From assembly GCA_007844125.1 (NCBI GenBank), contig CM017567.1:11822428-11886427 (forward strand): a stretch of 64,000 bases of DNA. The letters run 5' to 3'. This document shows, in pieces, positions 24,601-35,934 of this stretch. Position numbers and translations under genes: made by a program. Source of the DNA: Sinonovacula constricta (lineage: Eukaryota; Mollusca; Bivalvia; Cardiida; Solecurtidae). The notes below the pieces were generated by a model that was given only the letters and a program-made list of their open reading frames with translations, was not told the origin of the DNA and ran no database searches. Position 1 is the first letter of the stretch, and each line of letters starts with the position of its first letter.

Positions 24601-27089
24601 ATCACATATTCGTAGAAATCCAACACTATGTAACAACAAACTAATATAATATATAGTTAGAAGATATTTTCAACATGTTATACATTTGTATTAATAAATT
24701 CACAGACAATTTCATAATAAGTATAATTTTAAATTGAATCCGCATTTGTCACTGAAAACTGTAAAGATATGCTGTTTAACTTCTTTTTAAAACTGATCTG
24801 CACATTGGAAGATTAAGAAATAAATGAAATGCTTGTAAAAGTAATGTAAAAGAATTAAACGCATTTTATAACCCAGCGTAACACCTATTATGTATTGTCT
24901 TATGCACAGAGGAGTATGGTCAAGGTTTGCCCAACAGATATCTGTAGATTTGCTTACATCAGATTAAATCAAAGAAGTAAATAATATTGCACAAAGTACG
25001 CACGGGAAGTCAATATGTATCAATCCTAATGATTACTAAGCTAAACAAATACGTGACATGCACAAAATTACGTCATCTTTTATACTATCGAAGCTCTAAG
25101 GTTTAAATAAAGTTACACTGAATTGTCAACTATTCAAAAATAGTACAACAATAACGTCGGTATTTTACATAATTGAAGCAATAACAATGTGTGGTCGTCG
25201 CTATTTGATAAAAAATATTAATCATCATGTTGACTACTTTTAAATTTGTAAAAATATACAGTATGTCAGAAAGAAAGAACGATAACACTTTTTAACTCTT
25301 GTTAACACACCATTAGCTAAGTAATTGTTATGCTGCTCAGTTTAACAACGTTTCTTTAACTCATTGTGGATTTGTTTAAAAGATGAAAGTTGTTTGTTTG
25401 TTTGTTTGTTTGTTTGTTTGTTTTTATCTAAAACAAAACAATCTCGATCGCGCTAAGGAATCATAAAAGGATAGCAGTATTTCGTTCGCTGAAGCTTTTT
25501 TTTAACGAATATGCGACCTTTACTTTTTAAGCTTACTTAGTGTTTTATTTCTTTATTATGTATGTTTATTTATATCTAATTCGTATTCTAATAGTCATTT
25601 TGATTTACAATTTTAAATAGTGTCTAAATATTTGAAGTAGTTTATTAAAAGCGACTTTTAAGAAGTTCTTTCAAAAAGTGCGTCAATGTCAAAAGTATGA
25701 GCATTGAGTAATTTTTTAAAACATTTAGGTAAGCAGCTTAAGGTATATCGACATTTTGTTCAGCGGATCATTACTCGACCTTTAAAGTAAAGAATACAAT
25801 GTAAAAGAAAATACGAAAACAAAAAGTCGATATTAACTTATCGTCAGAATTGCAAAACGTTTTAAATAGGTTCTGGTTATTATTGGGTATTGTGAAAGGG
25901 TTTTAACATCTTATACCCACTGAGGACTGTTTCTCCATCACACAATCTTTATGCAGTATATGACAATACATCGAATTATATCCTGGCTACATCACAGCAT
26001 GGCTACCGCTATCTTAACGCCACCCTTTGTCTTGCAATAAAGTAATCTCTAGTTATCCAATCTACATATGTCAAACAATTAATTGACTGTCTCCAAACCG
26101 TTTACATGTACATACAAATCGTACCTTTGTACAATTCTTTTGTTTCTACGTAACTTGCACTGCCCGGCCAGAAAACATGTATCGTACATAATAAACGTTT
26201 CTATCTAAATTTTAAGTTGGAACGACTTAGTCACAGTTTTAAGTGAGTATCTTACATATGAACATACAAACACATCTGCACTTTATACGATTTTATATTA
26301 TTTCGCCCATAGCATGCAAGTCAACGTTTTGTTGATGACTGACATATACATATCACGTATATTCCGTACGCATGCGCAGTTCGAAAATAATCTAGGTTGT
26401 TGAGGTAAAATAGGTAAAACGTGAATAAAACGTGAAGTAACACGTTTGGTACTACTAACCAAAGATAGAACAATGGTTTGAAGAATATCCAACTCATATT
26501 GACTCTAGAGGTCAGATATAGGTTCAACACTATTTTGCGCTTCAAAAAGAGGTAACAAATGCAATATTGACCAACTACGAGGAAATCGCATTTATATAGC
26601 ATGACAACATCGAAATAGCACTTACGGATATATCGAGAACGTAATGACAAAACCTGAGAGATTGTTCGGTCTTATATACATGCACGCAAGGAAATCGTCT
26701 TTCTTTAAACGGTTTGTACACGTAAACCGTGTAGAGAAACCAGCGAATATAAATATGTGTTTAATGTTACCAAATAAAACAATAACAATAAAAAATAATT
26801 CATAAGTAACAACTCACTGTTCTAACCGGTCTTCTAGATTGGTCTCGTGGCCATCGTGTGTCTGATCCTCGTGAGATTGATCGTAGTATCCGTCAATGGG
26901 CCACATCGTAGTCGTACTTGACGTTGTACTTTCGGTTGTTGTCGTCGTCTGTGTTGGCAATGGATCCGACGTCGTTGTCGCGTCTGTTGTTGTAGTTGGT
27001 AAAGACGCGGGTGAAGCTATGACAAGTTTGTAATGAACGAAGCCAAAAAGGCAAATTACTAATGTGATTAAGTTTCCAATATTTTCCAT
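15574..27089 (-). CDS. TGF-beta superfamily precursor: signal peptide and prodomain (partial, 6 exons)
   Basis: Minus-strand exons are 27089-26818, 18392-18232, 17506-17345, 16811-16719, 16275-16066 and 15699-15574. Every junction is GT/AG and phase-matched, giving 341 residues before a final phase-1 donor at 15574. Residues 1-25 form a signal peptide, followed by a Thr-rich segment. The prodomain signature includes IQLLKQHMLDSLGW with TAPP (about 96-113), the hydrophobic strand of HIKIYQY, and RWVTLQVTDAIRRIV with GGFEVHI, matching the conserved W-V-x-x-x-V-T-x-A pattern. Cysteines occur in YCYRPVC, DCLCAF, PTVCSP and YQCDE. The last exon is acidic, as expected just before the cleavage site. 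Known role: the prodomain directs folding and latency of a secreted ligand. The ligand domain itself was not found, so the subfamily (activin, myostatin or TGF-beta-like) is unresolved. ATG 27089 was chosen over 27158 because it gives a better signal peptide. Confidence 0.8.
15712..15795. repeat. (AATC)n low-complexity repeat
   Basis: Interrupted TCAA/AATC repeats just beyond the acceptor of the last TGF-beta prodomain exon (15699). Confidence 0.8.
17690..17930 (+). mobile_element. tRNA-derived SINE
   Basis: The head TAGCCGAGTGGTAGAGTCAC resembles a tRNA A box, and GGTCGGATCGA about 60 bp on resembles a B box. A body of about 130 bp ends TGTGTCGCTGCGATGTAAAT, then an A-rich tail. It lies in the intron between TGF-beta exons 2 and 3, antisense to that gene. 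The A box, B box and A-rich tail define a SINE; the exact family is not known to me. Confidence 0.75.
18530..18606. repeat. (CA)n microsatellite
   Basis: Almost uninterrupted CA repeats in intron 1 of the TGF-beta gene, with a few AAATA interruptions. Confidence 0.97.
19190..19400. promoter_or_regulatory. candidate intronic enhancer with clustered homeodomain-type motifs
   Basis: Within about 75 bp there are repeated GGATTA/GGATAA and TAATTA motifs: TAATTAGGATTATCC at 19191-19205, GGATAATTA near 19230, GGATGGGATAATAG near 19240, GGATTATTCC at 19257. A palindromic TGACGTCA sits near 19339 and CACGTG shortly after. GGATTA is the known core for Otx/Pitx-class homeodomains and TGACGTCA for CREB/ATF. 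The cluster lies in the 8.4-kb first intron of the TGF-beta gene. A regulatory role is inferred from motif density alone. Confidence 0.35.
19470..24290. other. TGF-beta gene intron 1, no additional gene identified
   Basis: AT-rich intronic sequence with short open frames that show no family resemblance. The GC-richer pocket at 21940-22200 and the GAC/ACG-rich run at 22860-23060 are compositional features without a clear exon. GT-rich low complexity lies near 23820-23900. Confidence 0.5.
24295..24550. promoter_or_regulatory. GC-rich island in TGF-beta intron 1, candidate regulatory block
   Basis: This stretch is sharply GC-richer than the AT-rich intron on either side. It holds GGGGTTAATGACAATG, the octamer-like TTTGCATTTGAAT and CACGTCCCGCGTGC. 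There is no open frame with splice sites. The contrast suggests a conserved non-coding element or an unmasked repeat; the sequence alone cannot distinguish them. Confidence 0.3.
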
Positions 27090-27684
27090 TGCTGTTTTTA
27101 TTATCTTTTTCTTTGATAAAATAAAGAAAAAGTGGAATGTTTTCACTTCTGCGCACAAAAAGGTTTAGAATATAAAATAACGTAGACTTGCTAAAGAAAA
27201 TCTAATTAATAATTTTCAAGTTGCAAAGCAACACAATGCACTATAACATGTACATTTACCATAAACTATCCAAACACAAAATAATCAATAATTATTTACA
27301 CTTTTATATTCAGTTTTGATGTCTTACAAATGAATAAATAATATTCGCAAATTACACTGAACAGAAAAATCACCGAATTTAATATTGCATCAGCAGCGAA
27401 AGAAAACGTGAGAAGTACACGCGCGTTTTTCCCGCAGTATGTCCATGCGTCCTACGGGAAGGGCGATTAGCGATCGAATGTCGACTATGGGATAACATGC
27501 GGCCGCTTATATCCGAACGCAAGCCACGCCCACTGGGCCTTCCGGGCCAGATTTACGATTCAAGGTCCGTCAATACATGCTTTCCGAGAGTTTGCTACTC
27601 TACGACTGCTACTATCTCGTCGGTCTGGGCTGTTGTGTGGCGCCCGGTCGGTTTGACTCTTCGTGTTGGCATTTAAAGAGAATC

Positions 27685-27923
27685 ATGCCAATCGCTGGCT
27701 TATGGTTTATTTTTATTTTTTTAACCACCCTCTATTTTTTCAACTGCTTAAAATACTTCAACGAAACCCTACCAGTTCTTTCGTTGGAGGTACGTTCTTG
27801 GTATATGTACTCAACTTTTCCTATTCGTAATACTTTTGTAAGCAAGTTGTGTTTGTTTCTGTTGTTTCAGAAATACATCGATGCGTCACAATTGTGGTTT
27901 TATAATGGCGCCCAACTATTAAG
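27685..27923 (+). CDS. weak candidate: two-exon start of a membrane-anchored protein, divergent from the TGF-beta gene
   Basis: From ATG 27685 the frame encodes MPIAGLWFIFIFLTTLYFFN, a single hydrophobic helix near the N-terminus, then a short linker. A donor-like site follows 27789 (GAG|GTACGT). A good pyrimidine tract and acceptor end at 27870 (TTGTTTCAG). The frame continues (KYIDASQLWFYNGAQLLR) to a donor-like AAG|GTACAG after 27923. The 81-bp putative intron is a multiple of three and lacks stops, so the whole stretch 27577-28104 is also open. The layout would suit a type II Golgi enzyme stem, but no catalytic exon was recognised. It may be a chance open frame next to the GC-rich promoter region at 27400-27560. 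Confidence 0.3.
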
Positions 27924-28572
27924 GTACAGAAAAACGCAGACAACTGTCTGGGTAGAACCACCGGCGCACCGAAGGTCAGCTGAAAGACTTTCTAGTAATC
28001 GAACCTACACGGTGAGAGGCGAGTATTCTGAGATTGGTACAAATCGTCGACTCTACTTCCGGCGCTTTTCTGTTGTTGTTGCCTTTATGGCATTGTTCGG
28101 CTAATGTTGGCACCACTAATGTTTGGACAGTACAATCGGTATGCTGCTGACCAGCTGGACAACATCTTCACATTATTTTTTGCTTAGACTGGGTTTCAAG
28201 CCCACGTCGAAGGTGGGTAATGGGCTATAGACCTGCTACTCTAACCGGCTAATGTGTCTAGAATGCATCTTTACAAATGTCCCAAACTAAAAGTATGTAA
28301 TAATTGCATGGCATATAATTTACTGATAGCTTTGTTATCCATCACATGTTCAGCGTTTACCAAAATGCGCATTCTTTACAACAATCTTTGAATCATTTAC
28401 GTATTGTTACTAATAAAGCGCCTAGATCGCCGTGGGTCAAATTTGCACCCACAAAACATGGAGTTACCTATTACATCTGGTTTGTATATTATCTGTGAAC
28501 ATGTTGTACTCCAAAGAACGTGGTGTGTTTAGCTTGGATGAATCAGAATCATAAGGACTGATTTAAGTCACT

Positions 28573-28980
28573 TTAAGCGAGGTAACAGTTTGGATCCCAG
28601 TTTTTCTTCTTTCAAACAACCAAGTAAATTAGTGTTGCATGAATAGATTCCGCGAAATGCTGTCTACTAATACCTTAAAGCTAAGTGAAATGTAAAGCAT
28701 AACACACCACTGGTCACCACAGACATGTACTCTGAGCATGCGGCAGTTAGCTAAACACGTGACAACTTACTTAAAAAGCCACGTTACACGATCCTTGGGT
28801 AATTCCCTATGACGTCATTATCTATTTTTAACATAAATCCTCATTATGGATATTTATAATTTGGAAAAAATGTACATTTAAGGCGATTTTTCATGATTTG
28901 TACTGTCTTACAATCGAGAGAGTGTTCAAAGTCGCCTTTGCCGAGATTACAGTACGACTTTATATAGAAATTATGCGTCA
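28573..28980 (-). mobile_element. TTAA-type MITE, copy F (truncated)
   Basis: It starts TTAAGCGAGGTAACAGTTTG, a decayed terminal repeat. The interior matches the reverse orientation of copy at 30314, including GGGTAATTCCCTATGACGTC, ATCTATTTTTAACATAAATCC and GAAAAAATGTACATTTAAGG. The far terminus was not recognised; the end coordinate is approximate. Confidence 0.6.
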
Positions 28981-28984
28981 TGTA

Positions 28985-30310
28985 TTTACGTCAGTCATGA
29001 AAAGTAAACTGATTGTCTCTTTAGTGACAAAATAATTTAAATGGGTATAAAGTGAAAATTGTATATTTCTATGTGCTGGTACCAGGCATAACTATAGACA
29101 AGTCGCTTAAAATTGATTTCCATTGACCCCAATCTGCTTATTGTCTTATTTGGGCCTGAGAACCAGTTCTGTCCAGGTAGAGGCAGTTGCTATAACGCAT
29201 TTTGAGGAACATCAAATTATGTAAACACTGCGAAGCACCACAATGCGTCACCCTGTTTGACAAATAGGATTATCTGTTAATTATGCAAACATTATCAACT
29301 TCGGACCATTTACTAATGTAAGAATTGTTTTCAACCGTCTGTAAAACGTAAAATAATCACCTCCAAGCGTGAAAACAGTAGCTATTAACACCACCTTACT
29401 TCTGCTGCAGGTTTTCTAGCCTTGGACGAAAATTGGCAAACATGATGTCTGAGACGCTTATTTTAGTGTCTGCGAAAAACTGGTAGTATTTTCCCGCCAC
29501 GTAGCCTCGTAAATTCATCCATTCATCAAAACGCCAGGGTTATCGTCTGTGGAGAACCACCAACGTCGAACGCGCGTTTCCTGGCACGTGCCCAACCATC
29601 TATCCGAGCTCATGTCATTGATGATACTGTAACAATAATTTATGACTGTCTGTCGGTATATGATCTTCTTTGAAGTTCACCGCAACTGCCTTTCTCATAA
29701 TGAAACAGTTGAGAAAAATTATCTCGCGACGTGACGGTAGGTGGCGCACTTGTTATAACGCGCAATAATCATAAAATCATTTTACAGCTTAACTCTTGCG
29801 CTGAAAAGTAGCATCCGAGCAATGTCTAGACGCAGGAGATTTCACCAACTTTTGTTCGCCAGAAAAATCATGATATTTTGGGATCAAGTGGATAAACAGT
29901 TGAATAGTTGCTCGTAAAATTCACATTGCTCGAAAATTTTCTGATCAAGGGTGAGACAAAAAGACATTTATCCGACGAGTAAAAATGTTGAACTCACATT
30001 CCAAGAGTTCCATAGCCGTCTGCGAGCCGTGTTTTAGGTGCAGTATGATAATTTAAAATGGCGTGAAACCGTAACCACCGGTCAATTAAATATATCACTG
30101 CCTGTTCAAATCCTGATTAATATAATTAAAAATTGTTCGTATAAGGGGACTGAATTGGCAGTTTCCAGATATTTAATGTTCGAAATTGTAAAGTCACACC
30201 ATCCTCTTAACAGTAGGAAACTTATTGAAGAGGTGGGGAAACAAGACCAACACGATATGAAATAATAACTTCTACTTGACATTGATAATATGAATATTTG
30301 AAACTCAGCG
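28985..30310. other. intergenic, no gene identified
   Basis: Mixed-composition sequence. A CpG-richer segment near 29500-29650 has no exon structure. No repeats shared with the rest of the window were noticed here. Confidence 0.45.
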
Positions 30311-30313
30311 TCA

Positions 30314-30773
30314 TTAAAGGTGGTATCCGATAGTTTGCCTATATCATTGACCATTAAAAACTCAACCCTGTTTGGGAATCTGGACAAAACACTCATGGTT
30401 TTGTAAAAAAAAGAAGAAAGTTTTGAAATCAATTGTTCCAACGTACAAGTCGTGAAAAATTCGCTAAAATGTACATTCTTTCCAAGTCTATAAATAAGCA
30501 CGATGGGGATTTTAGCTTAAAATATATGCTGACGTGATAGCGAATTACCCTGAAGTGCGCACGTGAATTTCTTAGTTGAAAAATACTTATCTATGCAGCG
30601 TAGCTCAGGTAGGAAATACCTGTTTGCAATGACCCGTGGGAAGTTATGTTTCAATGTTCACATAGACCAAGCCATCAATAAACAGGACTTTGCATGACCT
30701 TTTCAGATAACATGACTTATTTTGGTTATTTGAGGAAAAAACTTTGATCCAAACTGTTGGATACCACCTTTAA
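30314..30773 (+). mobile_element. TTAA-type MITE, copy B (best termini)
   Basis: The ends are TTAAAGGTGGTATCCGATAG and (AACTGTTGGATACCACCTTTAA), inverted repeats including TTAA. The interior shares TATAAATAAGCACGATGGGG, AGCGAATTACCC and GCAGCGTAGCTCAG with copies A, C and E. It is non-coding. This 460-bp copy is the reference used here for the family. Confidence 0.85.
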
Positions 30774-31364
30774 GGTTTAATGATTGAGCCAAAAGTTGGT
30801 TAGGTTAATTGTATGGGTCATTGACACCGCCCCGCCAATCACTACAACGCTTTTAAGTTACTGCTAGTGTCTTACCGGAATCCAATGGGGGCTTCATATA
30901 TGAAAGTCTTTAGCTCAACCGGGCTTGCTACCCAAGCGGTGTGAAAACAATGATGTCTAGACTGGTTTATTAGACCAATTAGTCATGGACGTCACGAGTG
31001 TGTGCACCAGCACCAGACATATACACCGCATTTATTGTTGGACGGAAAAAGAAGACACACAATCGCACCAAAATCAGTTGTTCATTTGGCGAAAATTAAT
31101 ATTAAATAGTATTGGTACGCTAGAGAAAATCTAAATTAAAAATTTGGACTCAGATGTGTTAATGGTATGGTGTTTCAACACATGTATCAGCATGTATGTG
31201 TATGCTGACACATATTCCCTTTTTTTTGCGAAATTGAATGATGGATGGACGTCCAACCAAACAAACTGGCAACGGACATGGAACCTTCAAGCAGGTATTT
31301 GTGTTAGAAAGTTGCACATAAGGTTGTAAGACATGAAAATACTGGACAGTAAACCGTATTACTT

Positions 31365-32130
31365 ACAGGTTTCACAAGCTGGAGGAAGTCCGTACCATCT
31401 GTACATGCCACAAACTGAACGGACGACAGTACCAACTCATGGAGATTCCACAAGTGGATGGAAGACTGTAACAAATGAACCATCCACAAGTCCGTATCAA
31501 ATGAAGATTTCATAAGCTGGATAGCAGACCCTACGACCTGAACATTTCACAAGGTGGACGGATGTCCGTAACACCTCACAGTTTCACAAACTAGACAAAA
31601 GGCCGTACCTACCACATAAAAGTTTAAAAGCTGGACGGAAGGCCGTAGCACCAGAGATTTCCACAAGCTAGACGGAATTCTGGACCACCCGAAGAATGAT
31701 AAACTAAATGGAAGTCCGCAGTTAATGAACGCTTCGCAAGATAGACGGAAGACCGAACCAACTGAAGTTTTACAAGCTGGACGGAAAGCCGGACTACCTG
31801 AACAGTTCACAAGCTAAACGCAAGACCTTACGACCTTGACAAAAGGCGGTACGCACACCCCCCACCCCCACCCCCAAAAAAAAACAGGAACAAAAAAAAA
31901 AAAGAAAATAAATTGAAAAAAGAAGAAAAACCGTGTTTAAGGCTAAGCGGAAAACCGTACCACCAGAAAGTCGTGATCCTTAGGGGTGGCTCTAGTCTAA
32001 TCGGGGAGACGGCTGAACAATTTCTGTTCTGACGGAAGTACGTACCACCTGAACGTCTTACAAGCTAGACGGAAGGTCGTACCAAATCAACGTTTTTTAG
32101 GAGAAACGGAAAACCTTACCACCAGAAAGA
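31365..32130. repeat. old degenerate minisatellite, period about 42 bp
   Basis: Diverged units share TTTCACAAGCTGGACGGAAG followed by a CCGTACCACCTGAA-like segment. At least ten units are recognisable, with a poly-C/poly-A interruption near 31855-31930. Units are too diverged for exact counting. Confidence 0.7.
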
Positions 32131-32154
32131 TGTGTTCCTCACTTGTGGTGCTAG

Positions 32155-33157
32155 CCCACGTGACGATACGGCTGGACATTTTTTCTCTCATGCAACAAAA
32201 TAAGTTATTTTTACATGAAACGATCCCGCAAAATGTTGTTTATTGGTGTCCTACAACCGTATGAAATGTTAAGCCATAACACCCCACTTTGTCATTACAA
32301 AAATGTGTTTCCTATTGGAACCACGCTGCACAGTTAGCTTTTTTAAAATTGAGACAACCACGTGTCCACTTATTTTTTCGATAACGTTAATCATCATCCG
32401 GATAATCAGCTGTGATGACGGTGTCTATCTTAGCTAACATCCCCATGATGACGGTGTCTATCTTAGCTAACATTCCCATGATGACGGTGCCTATCTTAGT
32501 TAACATTCCCATGATGACGGTGTCTATCTTAGCTAACATTTCCATGATGACGGTGTCTATCTTAGCTAACATCCCCATGATGACGGTGTCTATCTTAGCT
32601 AACATTCCCATGATGACGGTGCCTATCTTAGCTAACATTCCCATGATGACGGTGTCTATCTTAGCTAACATTTCCATGATGACGGTGTCTATCTTAGCTA
32701 ACATCCCCATGATGACGGTGTCTATCTTAGCTAACATCCCCATGATGACGGTGTCTATCTTAGCTAACATCCCCATGATGACGGTGCCTATCTTAGTTAA
32801 CATTCCCATGATGACGGTGTCTATCTTAGCTAACATTCCCATGATGACGGTGTCTATCTTAGCTAACATTCCCATGATGACGGTGTCTATCTTAGCTAAC
32901 ATCCCCACGATGACGGTGTCTATCTTAGCTAACATCCCCATAATGACGGTGTCTATCTTAGTTAACATCCCCATCGTGCGTATTTATAGATTTAGGAAGA
33001 ATGAACATTCAAAGCAGTTTATTTCACTGTCCTGTCTAAGAATCGAGGTAGATTAATAAACATATAGTTGCAGTAGTTATGGCAAATTCTGTAGAGCATG
33101 GATTAGAACTTTAGAAGGTGTTTTAAATATAGACAAACAGACTGATACCACCTTTAA
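32155..33157 (-). mobile_element. TTAA-type MITE, copy D, expanded by an internal minisatellite
   Basis: The left part (32155-32405) and right part (32965-33157) align by eye with the two halves of the reverse complement of copy B. On the left are ATCCCGCAAAATGTTGTTTA and GGATAATC; on the right are CCCCATCGTGCGTATTTATAG and the terminal ACTGATACCACCTTTAA. The 33-bp array at 32412-32975 sits exactly where one internal segment would be expected. The left terminus is decayed and lacks TTAA. Confidence 0.65.
32412..32975. repeat. 33-bp minisatellite, about 17 copies
   Basis: The unit runs ATGATGACGGTGTCTATCTT then AGCTAACATCCCC. Variants include TGCCTATC, AGTTAAC and ATTTCC. The variants recur in blocks, indicating higher-order duplication. 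The unit is open in several frames on both strands (MMTVSILANIP on plus), so the resulting open frames of about 200 residues are spurious. Confidence 0.95.
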
Positions 33158-33159
33158 AA

Positions 33160-34160
33160 ATAACAAATCCATACGGTTTACCTTAGTTAGTATTATTTGT
33201 CGCTTGAGCCTAGTTCGAATTGCTGTTTTAACAACCCCTATATATCAGAGTTATAAAAAGCCAGACTTTGAAAAAAAGATATTTTAAAAAATTCCGTATT
33301 GGTGACATGTGAATCTATAAAGATTATGGTTGTCAGTCCAAACACGGCTTTAGGTGAATATTTTTATGAACAATTATTTGTCGAAATGGAACTGGTTAAT
33401 TATTCTTTATGACCTTGAACTTTCATATTGTGTAATTACTTGCAACACGCAACTTGTGCTTTTGCGAACTTGAAACTGTCTGGATTTATTGCTTTTCACT
33501 CCATCACCTGTCTGGTAAACCAGTTAAGCGCCCCCTCAGGACAGCAAGCACCAAGGCAGACTACGTGAGACCTTACACTATTCGGCTATAATATCATGGA
33601 GCTCCTGTGTGCTAAGACGGTTTATTGGTATACATCTTGAATTTCTTGGTACAAACCCGTTATAAAACTATATAGTTGTGTTATTGCAAATATGTACAGG
33701 GAAAGTTATATCAGTCTGCCATAATTATTTTATTTCATTTTGTCTCGAATAAGATTTAAGGCGAAATATATTTTACAGTTTATTGATAACATTTTGAAAT
33801 ATTTAAGCGCCTGCTGACTAAGACACATAATGCAACATTTTTATGTAAATAAGAATTTGTTGAAATAAGCAATGAACATGCAAACCGCATCTAAAAAATT
33901 GCATATATCATGCGAAATTGTATACTCCATTCTTTTGGTAGACCAAGCGTTCAAATATATGTCGAATCGCACAAACATAGCCAAATTGCACAACTAAATT
34001 TTGATACATATAACTAAAGGCCCATCAGTCTGTAGTTTGGACATATCACTCATAAACAGACATATCTAGAATCTAATAACAAAAGACATTCGGAAAAAAA
34101 TACCGCAGAGAATCACCAAACCAAACCAGTGTTAATAATCTTTGTTTACTAAGGGGTTTT
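33160..34160. other. AT-rich intergenic, no gene identified
   Basis: No exon, repeat family or RNA gene was recognised in this stretch. Confidence 0.5.
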
Positions 34161-34164
34161 CATA

Positions 34165-34415
34165 CCGACACCTCTAAAATATATGAGAACCGATGTTCCT
34201 CCAGCGGTAAGTTATCACGCTTACAGCATGGTCAGGAACCTGATAGACTTCTGTTTCCACAACATTGTTTTTACCCAGCCAGACATTGACGCCCGAGTCC
34301 GCTAGACGAGGTTCACAGAACATACTCACGAGAGATATAGTGAAGCTATTTAACGTAAGCTTTTATTGTTGTTTCTTGCTTTTGCTGTTTGTAAATATAT
34401 GATGTTATCAAGGTA
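34165..34415 (+). other. duplicated exon-like block 1 (possible non-coding first exon)
   Basis: This block aligns with 35625-35930. Shared landmarks are GACACCTC, GAACCGATG/GAAACCGATG, CGCCCGAGTCCGCTAGACGAGG and a TTGCTTTTGCTG-like stretch. It ends at a donor-like TTATCAAG|GTAGGT near 34411. No long open frame is present. It may be an alternative 5' UTR exon of the KLHL10-like gene or of an unrecognised transcript. Confidence 0.35.
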
Positions 34416-35624
34416 GGTTGGATATTAGGATATTGAACATATAGACAGAAAAGAATGAGTTACTTGGGTGTAATTTAGTTGGTCGTTCTATCATTATAAC
34501 TTTGTATTCAAGGTTTTCCAAAGCATAAATTTAAAAAAATGCATATAATTTGTATACGTGTAGAAATCTTTTAGATGTATGAAATGAGATTAACTGACGA
34601 TTTTGTTAAAGAAATACAGGTAGCCGAAAAGTAAGTTTACACTTTCAAATGTTCAACCTTCAACCTATTGCGAAACCGTTTACTTTTTAGCAAAGCTTTC
34701 TAGACGAATTTCAGGGACGCGCATTTTAAACAGCTTCAATGCATTTCCTTAAATTGTTACATTTGAAGATAATTCTTAATTTGAAAATTATGCTACCGGC
34801 GTCTTTGGGTTGAATACTAACATTCCAATGTATTGGATAATATTTCACTATAAAACGTTTATATTTTGTTCTGTTATAATGTAAGGGCTACTTACCTTGA
34901 TCCAAAACTTATAACGATAGTTCTATATTTTATTCGGACATCCAGTTTCTACAATAAATCAAATTTTCCCAAGAATTTCCAGAAGTTTTCCTTCTGTGTC
35001 AATTGTTTTTTATTATTCAATATTAAAAATTATTCAAGCGAAAAAATAAACAGGGATATCGCACGCTTAAGAAAAAAACAACAACAAAACACCAACCCAT
35101 GAACAACAACAAACAACAACATTAATTTTGCAACAAATAAATTTTAAGAAAGCAAAATATTGTTTAACCGGTAGCTAGCCGCATCGCAGTTCTCGTATTC
35201 ATTTAAAAAGACAGTAACAATGTGATCAACTTTGTTATAAGTATGTTAACCGACACATCTTTAATATAGAAATGTCAAACCGACACAGTTTTAATGAAAA
35301 TAAGCTATTTGTAAACAGAAACAGAAAAAGTTCAACATACGTCGCATTACCCTTGTTTATCGCATACATTACACTTTAAGATACACAGGATTGTCAAGAC
35401 TGAGCGGTCAAACAGCAGCCGATATAGTAAAGAATAAATTGCAACCTAAATTTACAACCAAGCATTTAAACGCAGACCCAAACCATCGTCAAGGTAAGGG
35501 TACACGCAAGCAGACATAACCTGACAACAACAGACACTTGCATACATCTAAAGGCAACCGCTTCACAAAATAACAGTAAAAAAGTTAAGTCTTGTTTACC
35601 GAATTACTGGATGGTTATCACATG

Positions 35625-35930
35625 CAGACACCTCGTAGACAGAATCTAGAGAAACCGATGCGCCCCCAACCTCGGCCCATCAGTAATCATTCTTACCGCA
35701 CAAGTGGTAAGAAACTTTGATCGATTTCTTACTAATTCAACAAGATCGTCACTAACATCACCCAAAGTTTTGGCGCCCGAGTTCGCTAGACGAGGTCCTT
35801 CTTTTTACAGAACAATTTGTCGAGACGGCTAACGACAGAAATATATTAGTCAGCACTGCAAATAGTTAGTTTCTTCACTGACAGCTTTGCTTCTGCTGTA
35901 GATAGCTGACATTTTCAAGGTAAACTTGAA
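35625..35930 (+). other. duplicated exon-like block 2 (possible non-coding first exon)
   Basis: This is the partner of 34165-34415, about 1.5 kb downstream. It keeps GCGCCCGAGTTCGCTAGACG and TTTGCTTCTGCTG, and ends at a donor-like TTTTCAAG|GTAAAC near 35921. The 5' parts are more diverged than the 3' end, consistent with selection on the donor side or with an old tandem duplication. Confidence 0.35.
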
Positions 35931-35934
35931 TATG

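Noticed and set aside
31144..31515. Small plus-strand open frames near the degenerate tandem repeat
   Set aside because: They overlap the diverged 42-bp repeat and show no family resemblance.
32387..33056. Repeat proteins of about 200 residues (MMTVSILANIP / MGMLAKIDTVI)
   Set aside because: Translation artefact of the 33-bp minisatellite, which lies inside a MITE.
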